A stretch of 64,000 nt of DNA from Streptomyces ambofaciens ATCC 23877 (GCF_001267885.1 NZ_CP012382.1:1178001-1242000); one strand, 5' to 3'; positions 8,199 to 16,576 are shown, counted from the first letter of the stretch. A program made the numbers and translations. Notes: generated from the sequence alone by a model not told the origin.

Positions 8199-8441
8199 GC
8201 CCGCCCCGGTCGCGGTCGGGACGGCGTGCTGTTCACGGGGGACGCGATCGCCGCGTCACCGGTCGACGGCAGGGTGATGCTCGGCGTGTTCCACGTCGAC
8301 CGGGACCGCGTCGTCGCCTCCTTCGGGCGGTTGGCGGGCCTCGAAGCGGAGGTGGCCTGTTTCGGTCACGGCGACGCCGTGACCGCCGGGGCCGGCGACG
8401 CGCTGCGGGCCTCGGGCCGGACGTACGGGGCGGTCGGCTGA
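8199..8441 (+). pseudogene. 3' remnant of a metallo-beta-lactamase fold gene
   Basis: The frame from 8226 reads LFTGDAIA..DGRVMLGVFHVDRD..ACFGHGD, which matches the C-terminal part of MBL-fold hydrolases of the type that end FTGDAI...FGHGDP. The N-terminal metal motif HxHxDH is missing, and the same frame upstream meets the peptidase stop codon at 8196-8198, so no full gene can be read. About 72 codons survive with good codon bias. It is best seen as a fragment left by a deletion next to the peptidase gene. A tiny expressed protein from GTG 8226 cannot be excluded. Confidence 0.7.
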
Positions 8442-8454
8442 CGTCAGCCGACCG
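8431..8454. terminator. Bidirectional terminator, 24-bp perfect palindrome
   Basis: CGGTCGGCTGAC is followed at once by its exact reverse complement. The palindrome contains both converging stop codons (TGA at 8439-8441 on plus, at 8444-8446 on minus). RNA from either strand folds into a ten-pair stem with an ACGT loop. Confidence 0.7.
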
Positions 8455-9487
8455 GGGTGCCCGCCTCCAGGTACAGCGCCGCTCCGCGTTCCCGGGCCCG
8501 CAGGGCCCAGCGCAGCCGCTGGTAGCGGACCGGGGGGAGGAGACCGGCCGCCTCGTCCTCGGTGACGAAGCGCCAGGCGCGCAGTTCGGGGCCGGGCAGC
8601 AGCACCCGCGCCGCGTCGGCGGGGTCGAGCCGGCCGCCGTCGAAGAGCAGGCGCAGACCGCCGTAGCCGGGGGGTACGGGCGCCTCCCAGTCGACGACCA
8701 GCAGGGCGGGTACGTCGTCGAGGCGTATCCCGGTCTCCTCGGCGACCTCGCGCATCCCGGCGCGGGCGGGCGCCTCTCCGGGTTCGACGACGCCGCCGGG
8801 GAACTCCCAGCCGGGTTTGTACGTCGGGTCGACGAGCAGCACCCGGTCCCGCTCGTCGAAGAGGAGCACACCGGCGGCGGTGGTCTCGGCGGTGGGCTCG
8901 GGTGTCTGCACGATGTCGCAGGCCGGCACGGAGCCGGTGCCGACGGCCTCGGCGATCCGGGCGGCGGCCTCGTACGGTGTGAGGGCGCCGGTGTCGATCG
9001 GGTGGGCGTCGGTGGTCAGCCAGGAGGCGAGGGCGGTCCGGTACGGCTCTATGTGATCGTACGAGCACCGCCGTACGCGTATCTCGCCGTCGAGTGCGCC
9101 CTCGGGTGTCTCGCGGCCCGCTGTCCGCTCCCGCAGGATCGTTTCCGCCGGAGCCAGCAGGATGTGCCGGACCGCGATCCGGCGGGCGGCGAGGCCGCCG
9201 AAGATCTCGTCCCGGTACTCCTGGCGCAGCAGGGTCATGGGCACCACGAGCGTCCCGCCGAGCTCGGCGAGCATCGCGGCCGCCGTGTCGATCACCAGGC
9301 GGCGCCAGATCGGCAGATCCTGGAAGTCTCCGGTTTCCGCGAGGCGTTTGGGCGGCAGCAGATGCGCGAGTGCGCCGCCGATCACCTCGGGGTCGAAGAG
9401 TGTGCTGTTCGGGATCAGTTCGATCAGTTCCCGTGCGGTGGTGGTCTTCCCCGCACCGAACGCGCCGTTGATCCAGACGACGGTCAC
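8444..9487 (-). CDS. Fusion: P-loop (kinase-like) domain plus Nudix hydrolase
   Basis: A 347-residue protein. The N-terminal half begins almost at once with a Walker A loop GAFGAGKT (residues 8-15) and resembles the AAA/chloramphenicol-phosphotransferase-like small kinases (later ALGG-LVVPMTLL and the Arg-rich RERTAGRETPEG). The C-terminal half, from about 205, is a Nudix domain with the full box GGVVEPGE-x7-REVAEETGI, which hydrolyses nucleoside diphosphates linked to another group. I start it at GTG 9487, placed after GAGGGGG, because the Walker A motif then sits at the N-terminus as in relatives; upstream in-frame codons to 9598 lack a ribosome site. Substrates are unknown. Confidence 0.85.
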   Translation of the reverse strand: MTVVWINGAFGAGKTTTARELIELIPNSTLFDPEVIGGALAHLLPPKRLAETGDFQDLPIWRRLVIDTAAAMLAELGGTLVVPMTLLRQEYRDEIFGGLAARRIAVRHILLAPAETILRERTAGRETPEGALDGEIRVRRCSYDHIEPYRTALASWLTTDAHPIDTGALTPYEAAARIAEAVGTGSVPACDIVQTPEPTAETTAAGVLLFDERDRVLLVDPTYKPGWEFPGGVVEPGEAPARAGMREVAEETGIRLDDVPALLVVDWEAPVPPGYGGLRLLFDGGRLDPADAARVLLPGPELRAWRFVTEDEAAGLLPPVRYQRLRWALRARERGAALYLEAGTPVG

Positions 9488-9572
9488 AGGTCCCCCTCTT
9501 CTGTTGGCCCCCTGTGGCTTGCCCGCTCCACCCTGCCACGGAAACCAGGCCCAGTTGAGGGCGTACGACAGC

Positions 9573-9605
9573 GGCGCCGGCGCCCCCTGGGGAGGCACCG
9601 GCGCC
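9573..9605 (-). terminator. Terminator downstream of the small secreted peptide gene
   Basis: Arms GGCGCCGGCGCC (9573-9584) and GGCACCGGCGCC (9594-9605) pair with one mismatch around a 9-nt loop. It lies 25 bp after the stop of the 9631-9825 gene and before the fusion gene start. Confidence 0.6.
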
Positions 9606-9630
9606 GTGCGGTACGACGTGGCCCGCCGCG

Positions 9631-9825
9631 TCAGCCCAGCTGCTCGAGGGTGTCCTCGTCCACGCTCAGGCTCTCGACGGCGACGGTGTCCTGGACGGTG
9701 CTGACGGTGTCCTCGACGTCGAGGCCGAGCGGGAGCCCGCCCGGGGCGGAGTGGGACGGGCTGACGGCCGCGACGACGAAACCGGTGGCCAGGGAGGCGA
9801 TGGCGAGCATGCTGCGCTTCTTCAT
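9631..9825 (-). CDS. Small secreted protein of unknown function
   Basis: A 64-residue protein with a classic Sec signal peptide: MKKRSM, a hydrophobic core LAIASLATGFVVAAV, and a likely cleavage site after SPSHS-A near residue 26. The mature part is about 38 residues, acidic, without cysteines, with repeated Val/Asp/Thr pattern (DTVSTVQDTVAVESLSVDEDT). It could be a small cell-surface or extracellular peptide. It has its own terminator downstream and no obvious partner gene. Coding support: strong signal peptide and codon bias. Confidence 0.75.
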   Translation of the reverse strand: MKKRSMLAIASLATGFVVAAVSPSHSAPGGLPLGLDVEDTVSTVQDTVAVESLSVDEDTLEQLG

Positions 9826-10029
9826 GCCTGCTTCAACTGCGCCGCGGCGCCCAGGTCACGGGCCGATGCGCCGGAGCCGGTGAATCGATCATCCGCCCGC
9901 CGTACCGGGCGCCGGAAGACGCCGCCGCCGTCCCGGCAGGCTCCGGGCGCGGTCGGCCGCTGGGCGACGGGCTCCGGCGCGATGGAACTCCCGCCCCCCT
10001 GTGTTCGGCCCGCACGCCTCGCGCTCGGC

Positions 10030-10983
10030 TCAGACCCCCGCCGGGGTCACCCCGGCCGTCCTCTGGAGCGCCGCGGCCGCGGCGCCCACCAGCCCCGCGT
10101 CCGTCCCCATCTGGGCCGGCACCACCGCCAGGCGCTGGACGAAGGACAGCGTCGCGTAGTCGGTCAGGGCCTTGCGCAGGGGGGCGAAGAGGACGTCCCC
10201 CGCCTTGCCCACACCCCCGCCGACCACCGCGATGTCGATCTCGACGAGGGTCGCGGTGGCCGCGATACCGGCGGCCAGAGCCTGCGCGGCCCGTTCGAAG
10301 GACGCCACGGCGACAGGGTCGCCCCGCCGGGCCGAGGCGGCGACCGCGGCGGCGGAGGTGTCGCCGTCCGGGCCGGGACGCCAGCCGGCGTCCCGGGCGC
10401 GCCGCGCGATGTTGGGGCCGCTCGCTATGCGTTCCACGCAGCCGCGCGCCCCGCACGGGCAGGGGTCACCGTCCAGGTCCACGCTGATGTGGCCGATGTG
10501 CCCGGCGTTGCCCGTCGGGCCCGGATGGAGCCGTCCGTCCAGGACCAGGCCGCCGCCGACGCCCGTCGAGACCACCATGCACAACGCGTTGTCGTGCCCG
10601 CGGGCGGCGCCCTGCCAGTGTTCGGCCGCCGTGATGGCCACCCCGTCGCCGATCAGCTCGACGGGCAGGCCACCGGCGGCGGCGCGGACCCGCCGGACCA
10701 GCGGGTAGTCGCGCCAGCCGGGCACGTTCACCGGGCTCACGGTGCCGGCGGAGGCGTCCACCGGGCCGGCGCTGCCGATGCCCACGGCCGTGGCCCGCCC
10801 CCACAGCGATGACGCCGCCAGCTCCCCGATGACGGCCTCGACGGCCCGCATCACGGTGTCGCCGTCCTCCCGGGCGGGCGTCGCACGCTGCGCGCGGGCC
10901 TGGATGCGGCCGTGGCCGTCCACCAGCGCCCCGGCGATCTTGGTGCCGCCGATGTCCAGCGCTGCCACGAGATCGGTGTGCAT
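10030..10983 (-). CDS. ROK family sugar kinase
   Basis: A 317-residue protein beginning MHTDLVAALDIGGTKIAGAL, which holds the ATP phosphate motif DIGGTK. The ROK zinc motif follows (GHISVDLDG then CPCGARGCVER, Cys-rich) and the second phosphate loop is VSTGVGGGLV. It phosphorylates a hexose, probably glucose or a close relative such as an amino sugar or mannose. Start chosen at ATG 10983, preceded by GGGGAGA; a longer frame to 11109 would run across the operator. It is divergent from a LacI regulator, which likely controls both through the palindrome at 11105. Confidence 0.93.
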   Translation of the reverse strand: MHTDLVAALDIGGTKIAGALVDGHGRIQARAQRATPAREDGDTVMRAVEAVIGELAASSLWGRATAVGIGSAGPVDASAGTVSPVNVPGWRDYPLVRRVRAAAGGLPVELIGDGVAITAAEHWQGAARGHDNALCMVVSTGVGGGLVLDGRLHPGPTGNAGHIGHISVDLDGDPCPCGARGCVERIASGPNIARRARDAGWRPGPDGDTSAAAVAASARRGDPVAVASFERAAQALAAGIAATATLVEIDIAVVGGGVGKAGDVLFAPLRKALTDYATLSFVQRLAVVPAQMGTDAGLVGAAAAALQRTAGVTPAGV

Positions 10984-11104
10984 CAGAGTCGGATCTCCCC
11001 GTCGGACCGAAAAAGAAAAAGGACGAACCACGAGCACGCAGCAGACCGGCCCCCGGGTGGGGGACGAGGACCGGAGAGTGCGATGAACAGTGTCTCCCGC
11101 ATCT

Positions 11105-11116
11105 GACAACGTTGTC
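11105..11116. promoter_or_regulatory. LacI-type operator GACAACGTTGTC
   Basis: Perfect 12-bp palindrome with the central CG step typical of LacI/GalR operators (AACGTT core). It lies between the divergent ROK kinase (start 10983) and LacI (start near 11238) genes, about 120 bp from each start, where both promoters would be. Confidence 0.75.
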
Positions 11117-11237
11117 CAGGCTCTATGCTCGACGCCACATCCTCATACAAACGCACGGCCGACACATCCCCTCGGACGACACCGTGGACGACAGGAGCCG
11201 ACGCATTCCCGTGGACGACAGGACAGGACACCGCATC

Positions 11238-12287
11238 GTGCCCCACACGCCCCGCCGCGCAGACCGCCTCCCCGGGAACCGTTACGGCAATCGCCCGACC
11301 ATGAAGGACGTCGCCGCCCGGGCGGGGGTCGGTCTCAAGACCGTCTCCCGGGTGGTCAACGGGGAGCCGGGAGTCACCCCGGAGACCGAGCGCCGCGTCC
11401 AAGAGGCCATCGACGCGCTCGGCTTCCGCCGCAACGACAGCGCGCGGGTGCTGCGCAAGGGCCGTACGGCCAGCATCGGTCTGGTCCTGGAGGATCTGGC
11501 CGACCCCTTCTACGGGCCGCTCAGCCGCGCCGTGGAGGAGGTGGCCCGGGCCCACGGAGCCCTGTTGATCAACGGGTCCAGCGCGGAGGACCCGGACCGC
11601 GAGCAGGAACTGGTGCTGGCGCTGTGCGCCCGGCGCGTGGACGGACTGGTGGTGATCCCCGCCGGGGACGACCACCGGTACCTGGAGCCCGAACTCAAGG
11701 CGGGCGTCGCCACGGTGTTCGTCGACCGTCCGGCAGGGCGGATCGACGCGGACGTGGTGGTCTCCGACAACTTCGGCGGCGCCCGGGACGGCGTCACCCA
11801 CCTCATCGCGCACGGGCACCGCAGGATCGGTTTCATCGGTGACATGCCCCGCATCCACACCGCCGCCGAGCGGCTGCGCGGTTACCGGGCCGCCATGGAG
11901 GACGCGGGCATACCGGTGAAGGACTCCTGGATGTCCCTGGGCGTCACGGACCCCGAGCGGGTGCGCAGGGCGGCCGAGGAGATGCTGGCCGATCCGCACC
12001 CGGTCACCGCGATCTTCACCGGCAACAACCGGGTGACGGTCACCGTGATCCGCGTCCTCGCCGAGCACGCCCGCGCCGTCGCCCTCGTCGGCTTCGACGA
12101 CATCGAGCTGGCCGACCTCCTCCAGCCGGGCGTCACCGTGGTGGCCCAGGACGCGGCGGCCCTCGGCCGGACCGCCGCCGAGCGGCTCTTCCAGCAGCTG
12201 GACGGCACCCTGCTCACGCCCGACCGCATCGAACTGCCGACCAGGCTGGTCACCCGGGGTTCGGGCGAGCTGCCGCCGGCGGACTGA
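11238..12287 (+). CDS. LacI family transcriptional regulator
   Basis: About 349 residues from GTG 11238. The DNA-binding headpiece reads TMKDVAARAGVGLKTVSRVVNG, followed by the hinge helix and a periplasmic-binding-protein-type core (IGLVLEDLADPFYGPL; GHRRIGFIGD). It should bind a sugar ligand and the operator at 11105-11116 that it shares with the ROK kinase gene. The start is uncertain: GTG at 11184 and 11211 (the latter after AGGAG) are in frame and possible. The next gene begins only 8 bp after its stop. Confidence 0.9.
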   Translation: MPHTPRRADRLPGNRYGNRPTMKDVAARAGVGLKTVSRVVNGEPGVTPETERRVQEAIDALGFRRNDSARVLRKGRTASIGLVLEDLADPFYGPLSRAVEEVARAHGALLINGSSAEDPDREQELVLALCARRVDGLVVIPAGDDHRYLEPELKAGVATVFVDRPAGRIDADVVVSDNFGGARDGVTHLIAHGHRRIGFIGDMPRIHTAAERLRGYRAAMEDAGIPVKDSWMSLGVTDPERVRRAAEEMLADPHPVTAIFTGNNRVTVTVIRVLAEHARAVALVGFDDIELADLLQPGVTVVAQDAAALGRTAAERLFQQLDGTLLTPDRIELPTRLVTRGSGELPPAD

Positions 12288-12295
12288 GCGGCCCC

Positions 12296-13180
12296 GTGAC
12301 GGACGACCCCACGGACGGGCGGACGGCGGGCACGCGTCCGCGGGACCCGGCGCGTACCGCACCGGACGGCACGGACCGGACGCTGCGGAGCCTCGGGCTG
12401 GACGGAGTGCCGCGTGAGGAGCCGCTGCTGTACCCCGGCGCGTGGCCGCGGGAGTCGGGGCTGCTCGACGGGGACCGGCTGCTGCCCCTGGACCGGCTGA
12501 CGTACGAGGACCGCGTCCCGGTGCTGGCCATCGGCTCCAACGCCTCACCGGGCCAGCTCCGGCACAAGATGGCGGAGTTCGGGGTCGACGCCCCGCTCCC
12601 CATGGTCCGCTCCCGGGTCACCGGCGTCGACATCGGCGTCTCCGCCCATGTGAGCCGCATGGGCTACCTGTCCGCCTCACCGGTGAGCGCCCCCGGCACC
12701 GTACGGGAGCTCTTCGTCCTCTGGCTCGACGCCGAGCAGCTCGCGGTGATCGACGCGAGCGAGGGCGTGCCGATGGCCGGGGGCAACTTCGACCGGGCCT
12801 GGCTCCCCGCACCCGACGTACGTGTGGAGCCCGCGGAGGGCACGGTGCTGCGCGGTGCCTACGCCTACGTCAACCGTCATGGTGTCCTGCGCGGCGGCGA
12901 CGGAGCACCGCGCAGGCACCCGGGCGACCAACGGGTGCTGATCGGGGAGCTGCTGCGGGGGTCGGCCCGTCTGCGGAGGCTGTTCGGGACGACGCCCGAG
13001 GATTTCTGTGCGCGGGCCCGGGCCGACCGGCGGCTGTGCGAGCGGGGGTCCCGGCTGTTCGCCGAGGAGGACCGGGTGACCGCGTCCGGCCTGGAGCGTC
13101 ACGTGCGCTCCGGCGACCGGACCGGCGGTGCCGCGCCGCTCCCCCGCACCCAGCCGCCGCCTACTGCGCCGATGCCGTGA
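12296..13180 (+). CDS. Conserved hypothetical protein
   Basis: A 294-residue protein that I do not recognise with certainty. From about residue 75 it has VPVLAIGSNASPGQLRHKM, then LFVLWLDAEQLAVIDASEG and a Phe/Tyr-rich core. The (A/Y)GSN motif plus these blocks faintly recall the gamma-glutamylcyclotransferase-like fold, but the active glutamate cannot be confirmed. The N- and C-terminal ends are low-complexity and Arg/Pro-rich. The GTG start is 8 bp after the LacI stop, so the two are probably co-transcribed. Its 3' end overlaps the convergent aldolase-family gene by 20 bp. Confidence 0.75.
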   Translation: MTDDPTDGRTAGTRPRDPARTAPDGTDRTLRSLGLDGVPREEPLLYPGAWPRESGLLDGDRLLPLDRLTYEDRVPVLAIGSNASPGQLRHKMAEFGVDAPLPMVRSRVTGVDIGVSAHVSRMGYLSASPVSAPGTVRELFVLWLDAEQLAVIDASEGVPMAGGNFDRAWLPAPDVRVEPAEGTVLRGAYAYVNRHGVLRGGDGAPRRHPGDQRVLIGELLRGSARLRRLFGTTPEDFCARARADRRLCERGSRLFAEEDRVTASGLERHVRSGDRTGGAAPLPRTQPPPTAPMP

Positions 13181-14459
13181 GGTCGCCGCGCCGCGGCGAG
13201 GAGAAGCCCTCCAGGTCGGCGCGGGTGAGACCGGTCAGCCGGGCCACCTCGCCGATGTCGAGGGCGCCGCAGTCCAGGCCGCGCAGCAGGTAGCCGCTGA
13301 GGGCCTTGGCGGTGGCGGGCTCGTCCATGACGTCGCCGCCGGTGCGGTTGGCGTAGCGGGCGAGGCGGGCGGCCGCCTGCTCGAAGCCCTCGCGGTAGAA
13401 GGCGAAGACGGCCGCGTACCGGGTGGGGATGTGGCCGGGGTGCATGTCCCAGCCCTGGTAGTAGGCGCGGGCGAGGGCGCGGCGGGTCAGGCCGAAGTGC
13501 AGGCGCCAGGCGTCGTGCACCTTCTCGGTGGGTCCGACCGGCAGGACGTTGGTGGAGCCGTCCGAGACGCGTACGCCGGTGCCGGCGGCGGCGACCTGCA
13601 TGATCGCCTTGGCGTGGTCGGCGGCCGGGTGGTCGCTGGCCTGGTGGGCGGCGGAGACGCCGAGGCAGGCGCTGTAGTCGAAGGTGCCGTAGTGGAGGCC
13701 GGTGGCGCGGCCCTCGGCGGCCTGGATCATGCGGGCGACGGCGGCGGTGCCGTCGGCGGCCAGGATGGACTGGCTGGTCTCGATCTGGATCTCGAAGCCG
13801 ATCCGGCCGGGCTCCAGGCCGCGCGCCTTCTCGAACGCCTCCAGGAGCCGCACCATGGCGGTGACCTGCTCGGGGTACGTCACCTTGGGCAGCGTGAGCA
13901 CCAGCCCGTCGGGCAGGCCGCCGGCCTCCATCAGACCGCTGAGGAAGACGTCGAGGGTGCGGATGCCCCGGGCGCGCACCGGAGCCTCCATGCACTTCAT
14001 GCGGATGCCCATGTACGGGGCCGCCGTGCCCTGGTCGTACGCCTCGGCGATCAGCCGCGCCGCGCGGGCCGCGGCCTCGTCCTCCTCGGCGTCGGAGCGG
14101 TTGCCGTAACCGTCCTCGAAGTCGACGCGGAGGTCCTCGATCGGTTCGCGCTCCAGCTTGGCGCGCACGCGGCTGTACACCGGCTCGGCGAGGCCGTCGG
14201 CGAGGCCGAGGACGGCGGCGAAGGAGGCGGCGTCCGGCGCGTGCTCGTCGAGGGCCGCGAGCGCCTGGTCGCCCCAGGTGCGGATCGTGTCGGCGGCGAA
14301 GACGTCGCCCGGGACGTAGACGGTGTGGACGGGCTGACGGGTGCCCGGGTCCCCGGGGTAGCAGCGCTCCAGTTCCGCGTCGACCGGTGCGAGGGAGGCA
14401 CTGATCTCCTCGCTGACGGCGCCCGCGAGGCTCGTTGCCACCTTCTCCTGCTGACCCAT
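13161..14459 (-). CDS. HpcH/HpaI aldolase/citrate lyase-like protein (DUF6986-like)
   Basis: A 432-residue protein with a TIM-barrel of the phosphoenolpyruvate/pyruvate type: VDFEDGYGNRS (metal Asp/Glu), PYMGIRMKCME with a key Arg, FEIQIETSQSIL (metal Glu) and LHYGTFDYSACLGVS, as in citrate lyase beta and malyl-CoA lyase relatives. Expected chemistry is cleavage or condensation of a 2-oxo acid. RBS AGGAGGG precedes the ATG at 14459, and an inverted repeat TTCCG-N5-CGGAA lies just upstream. It is longer than a plain HpcH aldolase (about 250-300). The exact substrate is unknown. Confidence 0.85.
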   Translation of the reverse strand: MGQQEKVATSLAGAVSEEISASLAPVDAELERCYPGDPGTRQPVHTVYVPGDVFAADTIRTWGDQALAALDEHAPDAASFAAVLGLADGLAEPVYSRVRAKLEREPIEDLRVDFEDGYGNRSDAEEDEAAARAARLIAEAYDQGTAAPYMGIRMKCMEAPVRARGIRTLDVFLSGLMEAGGLPDGLVLTLPKVTYPEQVTAMVRLLEAFEKARGLEPGRIGFEIQIETSQSILAADGTAAVARMIQAAEGRATGLHYGTFDYSACLGVSAAHQASDHPAADHAKAIMQVAAAGTGVRVSDGSTNVLPVGPTEKVHDAWRLHFGLTRRALARAYYQGWDMHPGHIPTRYAAVFAFYREGFEQAAARLARYANRTGGDVMDEPATAKALSGYLLRGLDCGALDIGEVARLTGLTRADLEGFSSPRRGDLTASAQ

Positions 14460-14475
14460 CCCACACCCTCCTGTT

Positions 14476-14490
14476 TTCCGCTGAACGGAA
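14476..14490. promoter_or_regulatory. Inverted repeat TTCCG-N5-CGGAA, possible IclR-type operator
   Basis: A 15-bp perfect dyad (arms TTCCG/CGGAA) begins 17 bp upstream of the start codon of the aldolase-family gene, just above its Shine-Dalgarno sequence. Its position would block transcription or early elongation. IclR-family proteins use similar short dyads; the assignment is a guess. Confidence 0.5.
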
Positions 14491-14556
14491 TCAATAATCC
14501 GTAGAGCGAAGTTATCTGCCGGTCACGCGCCGGTCAACACCCATCCTGCGCAGACA

Positions 14557-14595
14557 CCGAGGCCCCCGCGACCAGGACGGTCGCGGGGGCCTCGG
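14557..14595 (-). terminator. etfBA terminator, 17-bp perfect stem
   Basis: Arms 14557-14573 and 14579-14595 are exact reverse complements (CCGAGGCCCCCGCGACC) around a 5-nt loop. It sits 20 bp beyond the etfA stop codon; no U-run follows, as is usual in Streptomyces. Confidence 0.9.
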
Positions 14596-14614
14596 CCGGT
14601 GTCCGGAGGGTCGA

Positions 14615-15577
14615 TCAGCCCTTGCGGGTCTTCACTTCCTCGGTCAGCTGCGGGACGACGTCGAAGAGGTCGCCGACGACGCCGTAGTCGACGAGCTCGA
14701 AGATCGGGGCCTCGGCGTCCTTGTTGATCGCCACGATCGTCTTCGAGGTCTGCATGCCCGCGCGGTGCTGGATCGCGCCGGAGATGCCGGAGGCGATGTA
14801 CAGCTGCGGGGAGACCGACTTGCCGGTCTGGCCGACCTGGTTGGTGTGCGGGTACCAGCCCGCGTCCACCGCGGCGCGCGAGGCGCCCACGGCCGCGCCG
14901 AGGGAGTCGGCGAGGGCCTCGATGATCGCGAAGTTCTCCGCGCCGTTCACGCCGCGGCCGCCGGAGACGACGATGGCGGCCTCGGTCAGCTCCGGGCGAC
15001 CGGTCGACTCGCGCGGGGTGCGCGCGGTGACCTTGGTGCCGGTCGCGGCGGCGGAGAAGGACACCGACAGCGCCTCGACCGCGCCGGCGGCCGGGGCGGC
15101 CTCGACGGCCGCGCTGTTCGGCTTGACCGTGATGACCGGGGTGCCCTTGGAGACGCGGGACTTGGTGGTGAAGGCGGCGGCGAACACCGACTGGGTGGCC
15201 ACCGGACCCTCGTCACCGGCCTCCAGGTCGACGGCGTCGGTGATGATGCCGGAGCCCAGGCGCAGGGCCAGGCGGGCGGCGATCTCCTTGCCCTCGGCGG
15301 AGGAGGGGACCAGCACGGCGGCCGGGGACACCTGCTCGACGGCGGCCTGGAGGGCGTCCACCTTCGGGACGACCAGGTAGTCGGCGTACTCGGCGGCGTC
15401 ACTGGTGAGGACCTTCACCGCGCCGTGCTCGGCGAGGGCGGCGGCGGTGTCGCCGGCGCCGTTGCCCAGGGCCACGGCGACGGGCTCGCCGACGCGGCGG
15501 GCGAGGGTCAGCAGCTCCAGGGTGGGCTTGCGGACGGCACCGTCCACGTGGTCGACGTAGACGAGAACTTCAGCCAT
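14615..15577 (-). CDS. etfA: Electron transfer flavoprotein alpha subunit
   Basis: A 320-residue protein of standard length. The C-terminal FAD domain has [27 protein letters not shown] and [22 protein letters not shown], the ETF-alpha signature. The N-terminal domain pairs with ETF-beta. The heterodimer takes electrons from acyl-CoA and other dehydrogenases and passes them to ETF:quinone oxidoreductase. It follows etfB by 58 bp in the same operon and ends in a strong terminator. An acyl-CoA dehydrogenase in this window (39569-41272) is a possible donor. Confidence 0.97.
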   Translation of the reverse strand: MAEVLVYVDHVDGAVRKPTLELLTLARRVGEPVAVALGNGAGDTAAALAEHGAVKVLTSDAAEYADYLVVPKVDALQAAVEQVSPAAVLVPSSAEGKEIAARLALRLGSGIITDAVDLEAGDEGPVATQSVFAAAFTTKSRVSKGTPVITVKPNSAAVEAAPAAGAVEALSVSFSAAATGTKVTARTPRESTGRPELTEAAIVVSGGRGVNGAENFAIIEALADSLGAAVGASRAAVDAGWYPHTNQVGQTGKSVSPQLYIASGISGAIQHRAGMQTSKTIVAINKDAEAPIFELVDYGVVGDLFDVVPQLTEEVKTRKG

Positions 15578-15635
15578 GGGACTTCTTCTCTCCTGCTTGC
15601 GAGATGTGAGGGGCGGTCAGCGGAACCAGCGGGGC

Positions 15636-16424
15636 TCAGATGAACTTCTGGCCCGCGAGGAACTCGGCGAGCTGCTTGCCGCCCTCGCCCTCGTCCTTGA
15701 CGATCGTGCCCGCGGTGCGCGCCGGGCGCTCGGCCGCCGACTCCACGACCGTGTACGCGTTCTCCAGACCGACCTCGTCCTCGTCGATGTCGAGGTCGGA
15801 GAGGTCCCAGGACTGAACCGGCTTCTTCTTCGCCGCCATGATGCCCTTGAACGACGGGTAACGCGCCTCGCCCGACTGGTCGGTGACCGAGACGACGGCC
15901 GGCAGGGAGGCCTCCAGCTGCTCCGTGGCGGCGTCGCCGTCGCGGCGGCCCTTCACGGTGCCGCCCTCGACCGAGACCTCGGACAGCAGCGTCACCTGCG
16001 GCACGCCCAGGCGCTCCGCGAGCAGGGCCGGGACGACGCCCATGGTGCCGTCGGTGGAGGCCATGCCGGAGATGACCAGGTCGTACCCGGCCTTCTCGAC
16101 GGCCTTGGCCAGCACCAGGGAGGTGCCGATGGCGTCGGTGCCGTGCAGGTCGTCGTCCTCGACGTGGATCGCCTTGTCCGCGCCCATGGACAGCGCCTTG
16201 CGCAGCGCGTCCTTCGCGTCCTCCGGGCCCACCGTCAGGACGGTGATCTCCACGTCGTCGTCGGAGTTCTCCGAGATCTGCAGTGCCTGCTCGACCGCGT
16301 ACTCGTCCAGTTCGGAGAGCAGACCGTCGACGTCGTCGCGGTCGACGGTCAGGTCATCGGCGAAGTGCCGGTCGCCGGTGGCGTCGGGCACGTACTTCAC
16401 AGTGACAACGATCCTCAAGCTCAC
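15636..16424 (-). CDS. etfB: Electron transfer flavoprotein beta subunit
   Basis: A 262-residue protein, the usual length. It starts GTG-SLRIVVTVKYVPDA and contains the beta signature VLAKAVEKAGYDLVISGMASTDG and the AMP-binding region near residues 120-135. RBS TAGGAGA is about 7 nt from GTG 16424; longer in-frame sequence to 16568 has poor codon bias and no ribosome site. First gene of the etfB-etfA operon. Its 219-bp upstream region carries a LacI-type palindrome (16565-16576) and a candidate promoter. Confidence 0.96.
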   Translation of the reverse strand: MSLRIVVTVKYVPDATGDRHFADDLTVDRDDVDGLLSELDEYAVEQALQISENSDDDVEITVLTVGPEDAKDALRKALSMGADKAIHVEDDDLHGTDAIGTSLVLAKAVEKAGYDLVISGMASTDGTMGVVPALLAERLGVPQVTLLSEVSVEGGTVKGRRDGDAATEQLEASLPAVVSVTDQSGEARYPSFKGIMAAKKKPVQSWDLSDLDIDEDEVGLENAYTVVESAAERPARTAGTIVKDEGEGGKQLAEFLAGQKFI

Positions 16425-16564
16425 GCCGGCTCTCCTACTGCGTCGACATTTCAGTGCTGCCTCTTGCAGGCAGCATAGGCGCCCCAAGCGGCCGATCCCG
16501 GTCGGGGCGACCCGCGCTCCGCCCGGAATATTACTCGTCAGTACATCCAGTTCTTTCCCGCTAA

Positions 16565-16576
16565 GCAAGCGCTTTG
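16565..16576. promoter_or_regulatory. AAGCGCTT palindrome upstream of etfB
   Basis: GCAAGCGCTTTG contains the perfect core AAGCGCTT. On the minus strand a -35-like TTGCTT overlaps it, with TGTACT 17 nt downstream, about 115 nt upstream of the etfB start. The same 11 bp (GCAAGCGCTTT) recur in the pectate lyase promoter at 37709-37720, which suggests one LacI-type regulator for both. Confidence 0.5.

Noticed and set aside
5531..9883. Plus-strand open frame of about 1450 codons across the reductase, peptidase and fusion genes
   Set aside because: It is Arg/Gly/Pro-rich, has no recognisable domain and runs antisense or out of frame to well-supported genes; a GC-skew shadow.
10984..11109. N-terminal extension of the ROK kinase
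   Set aside because: It would place codons over the palindromic operator and has no homology to the family; the ATG at 10983 gives the standard start.
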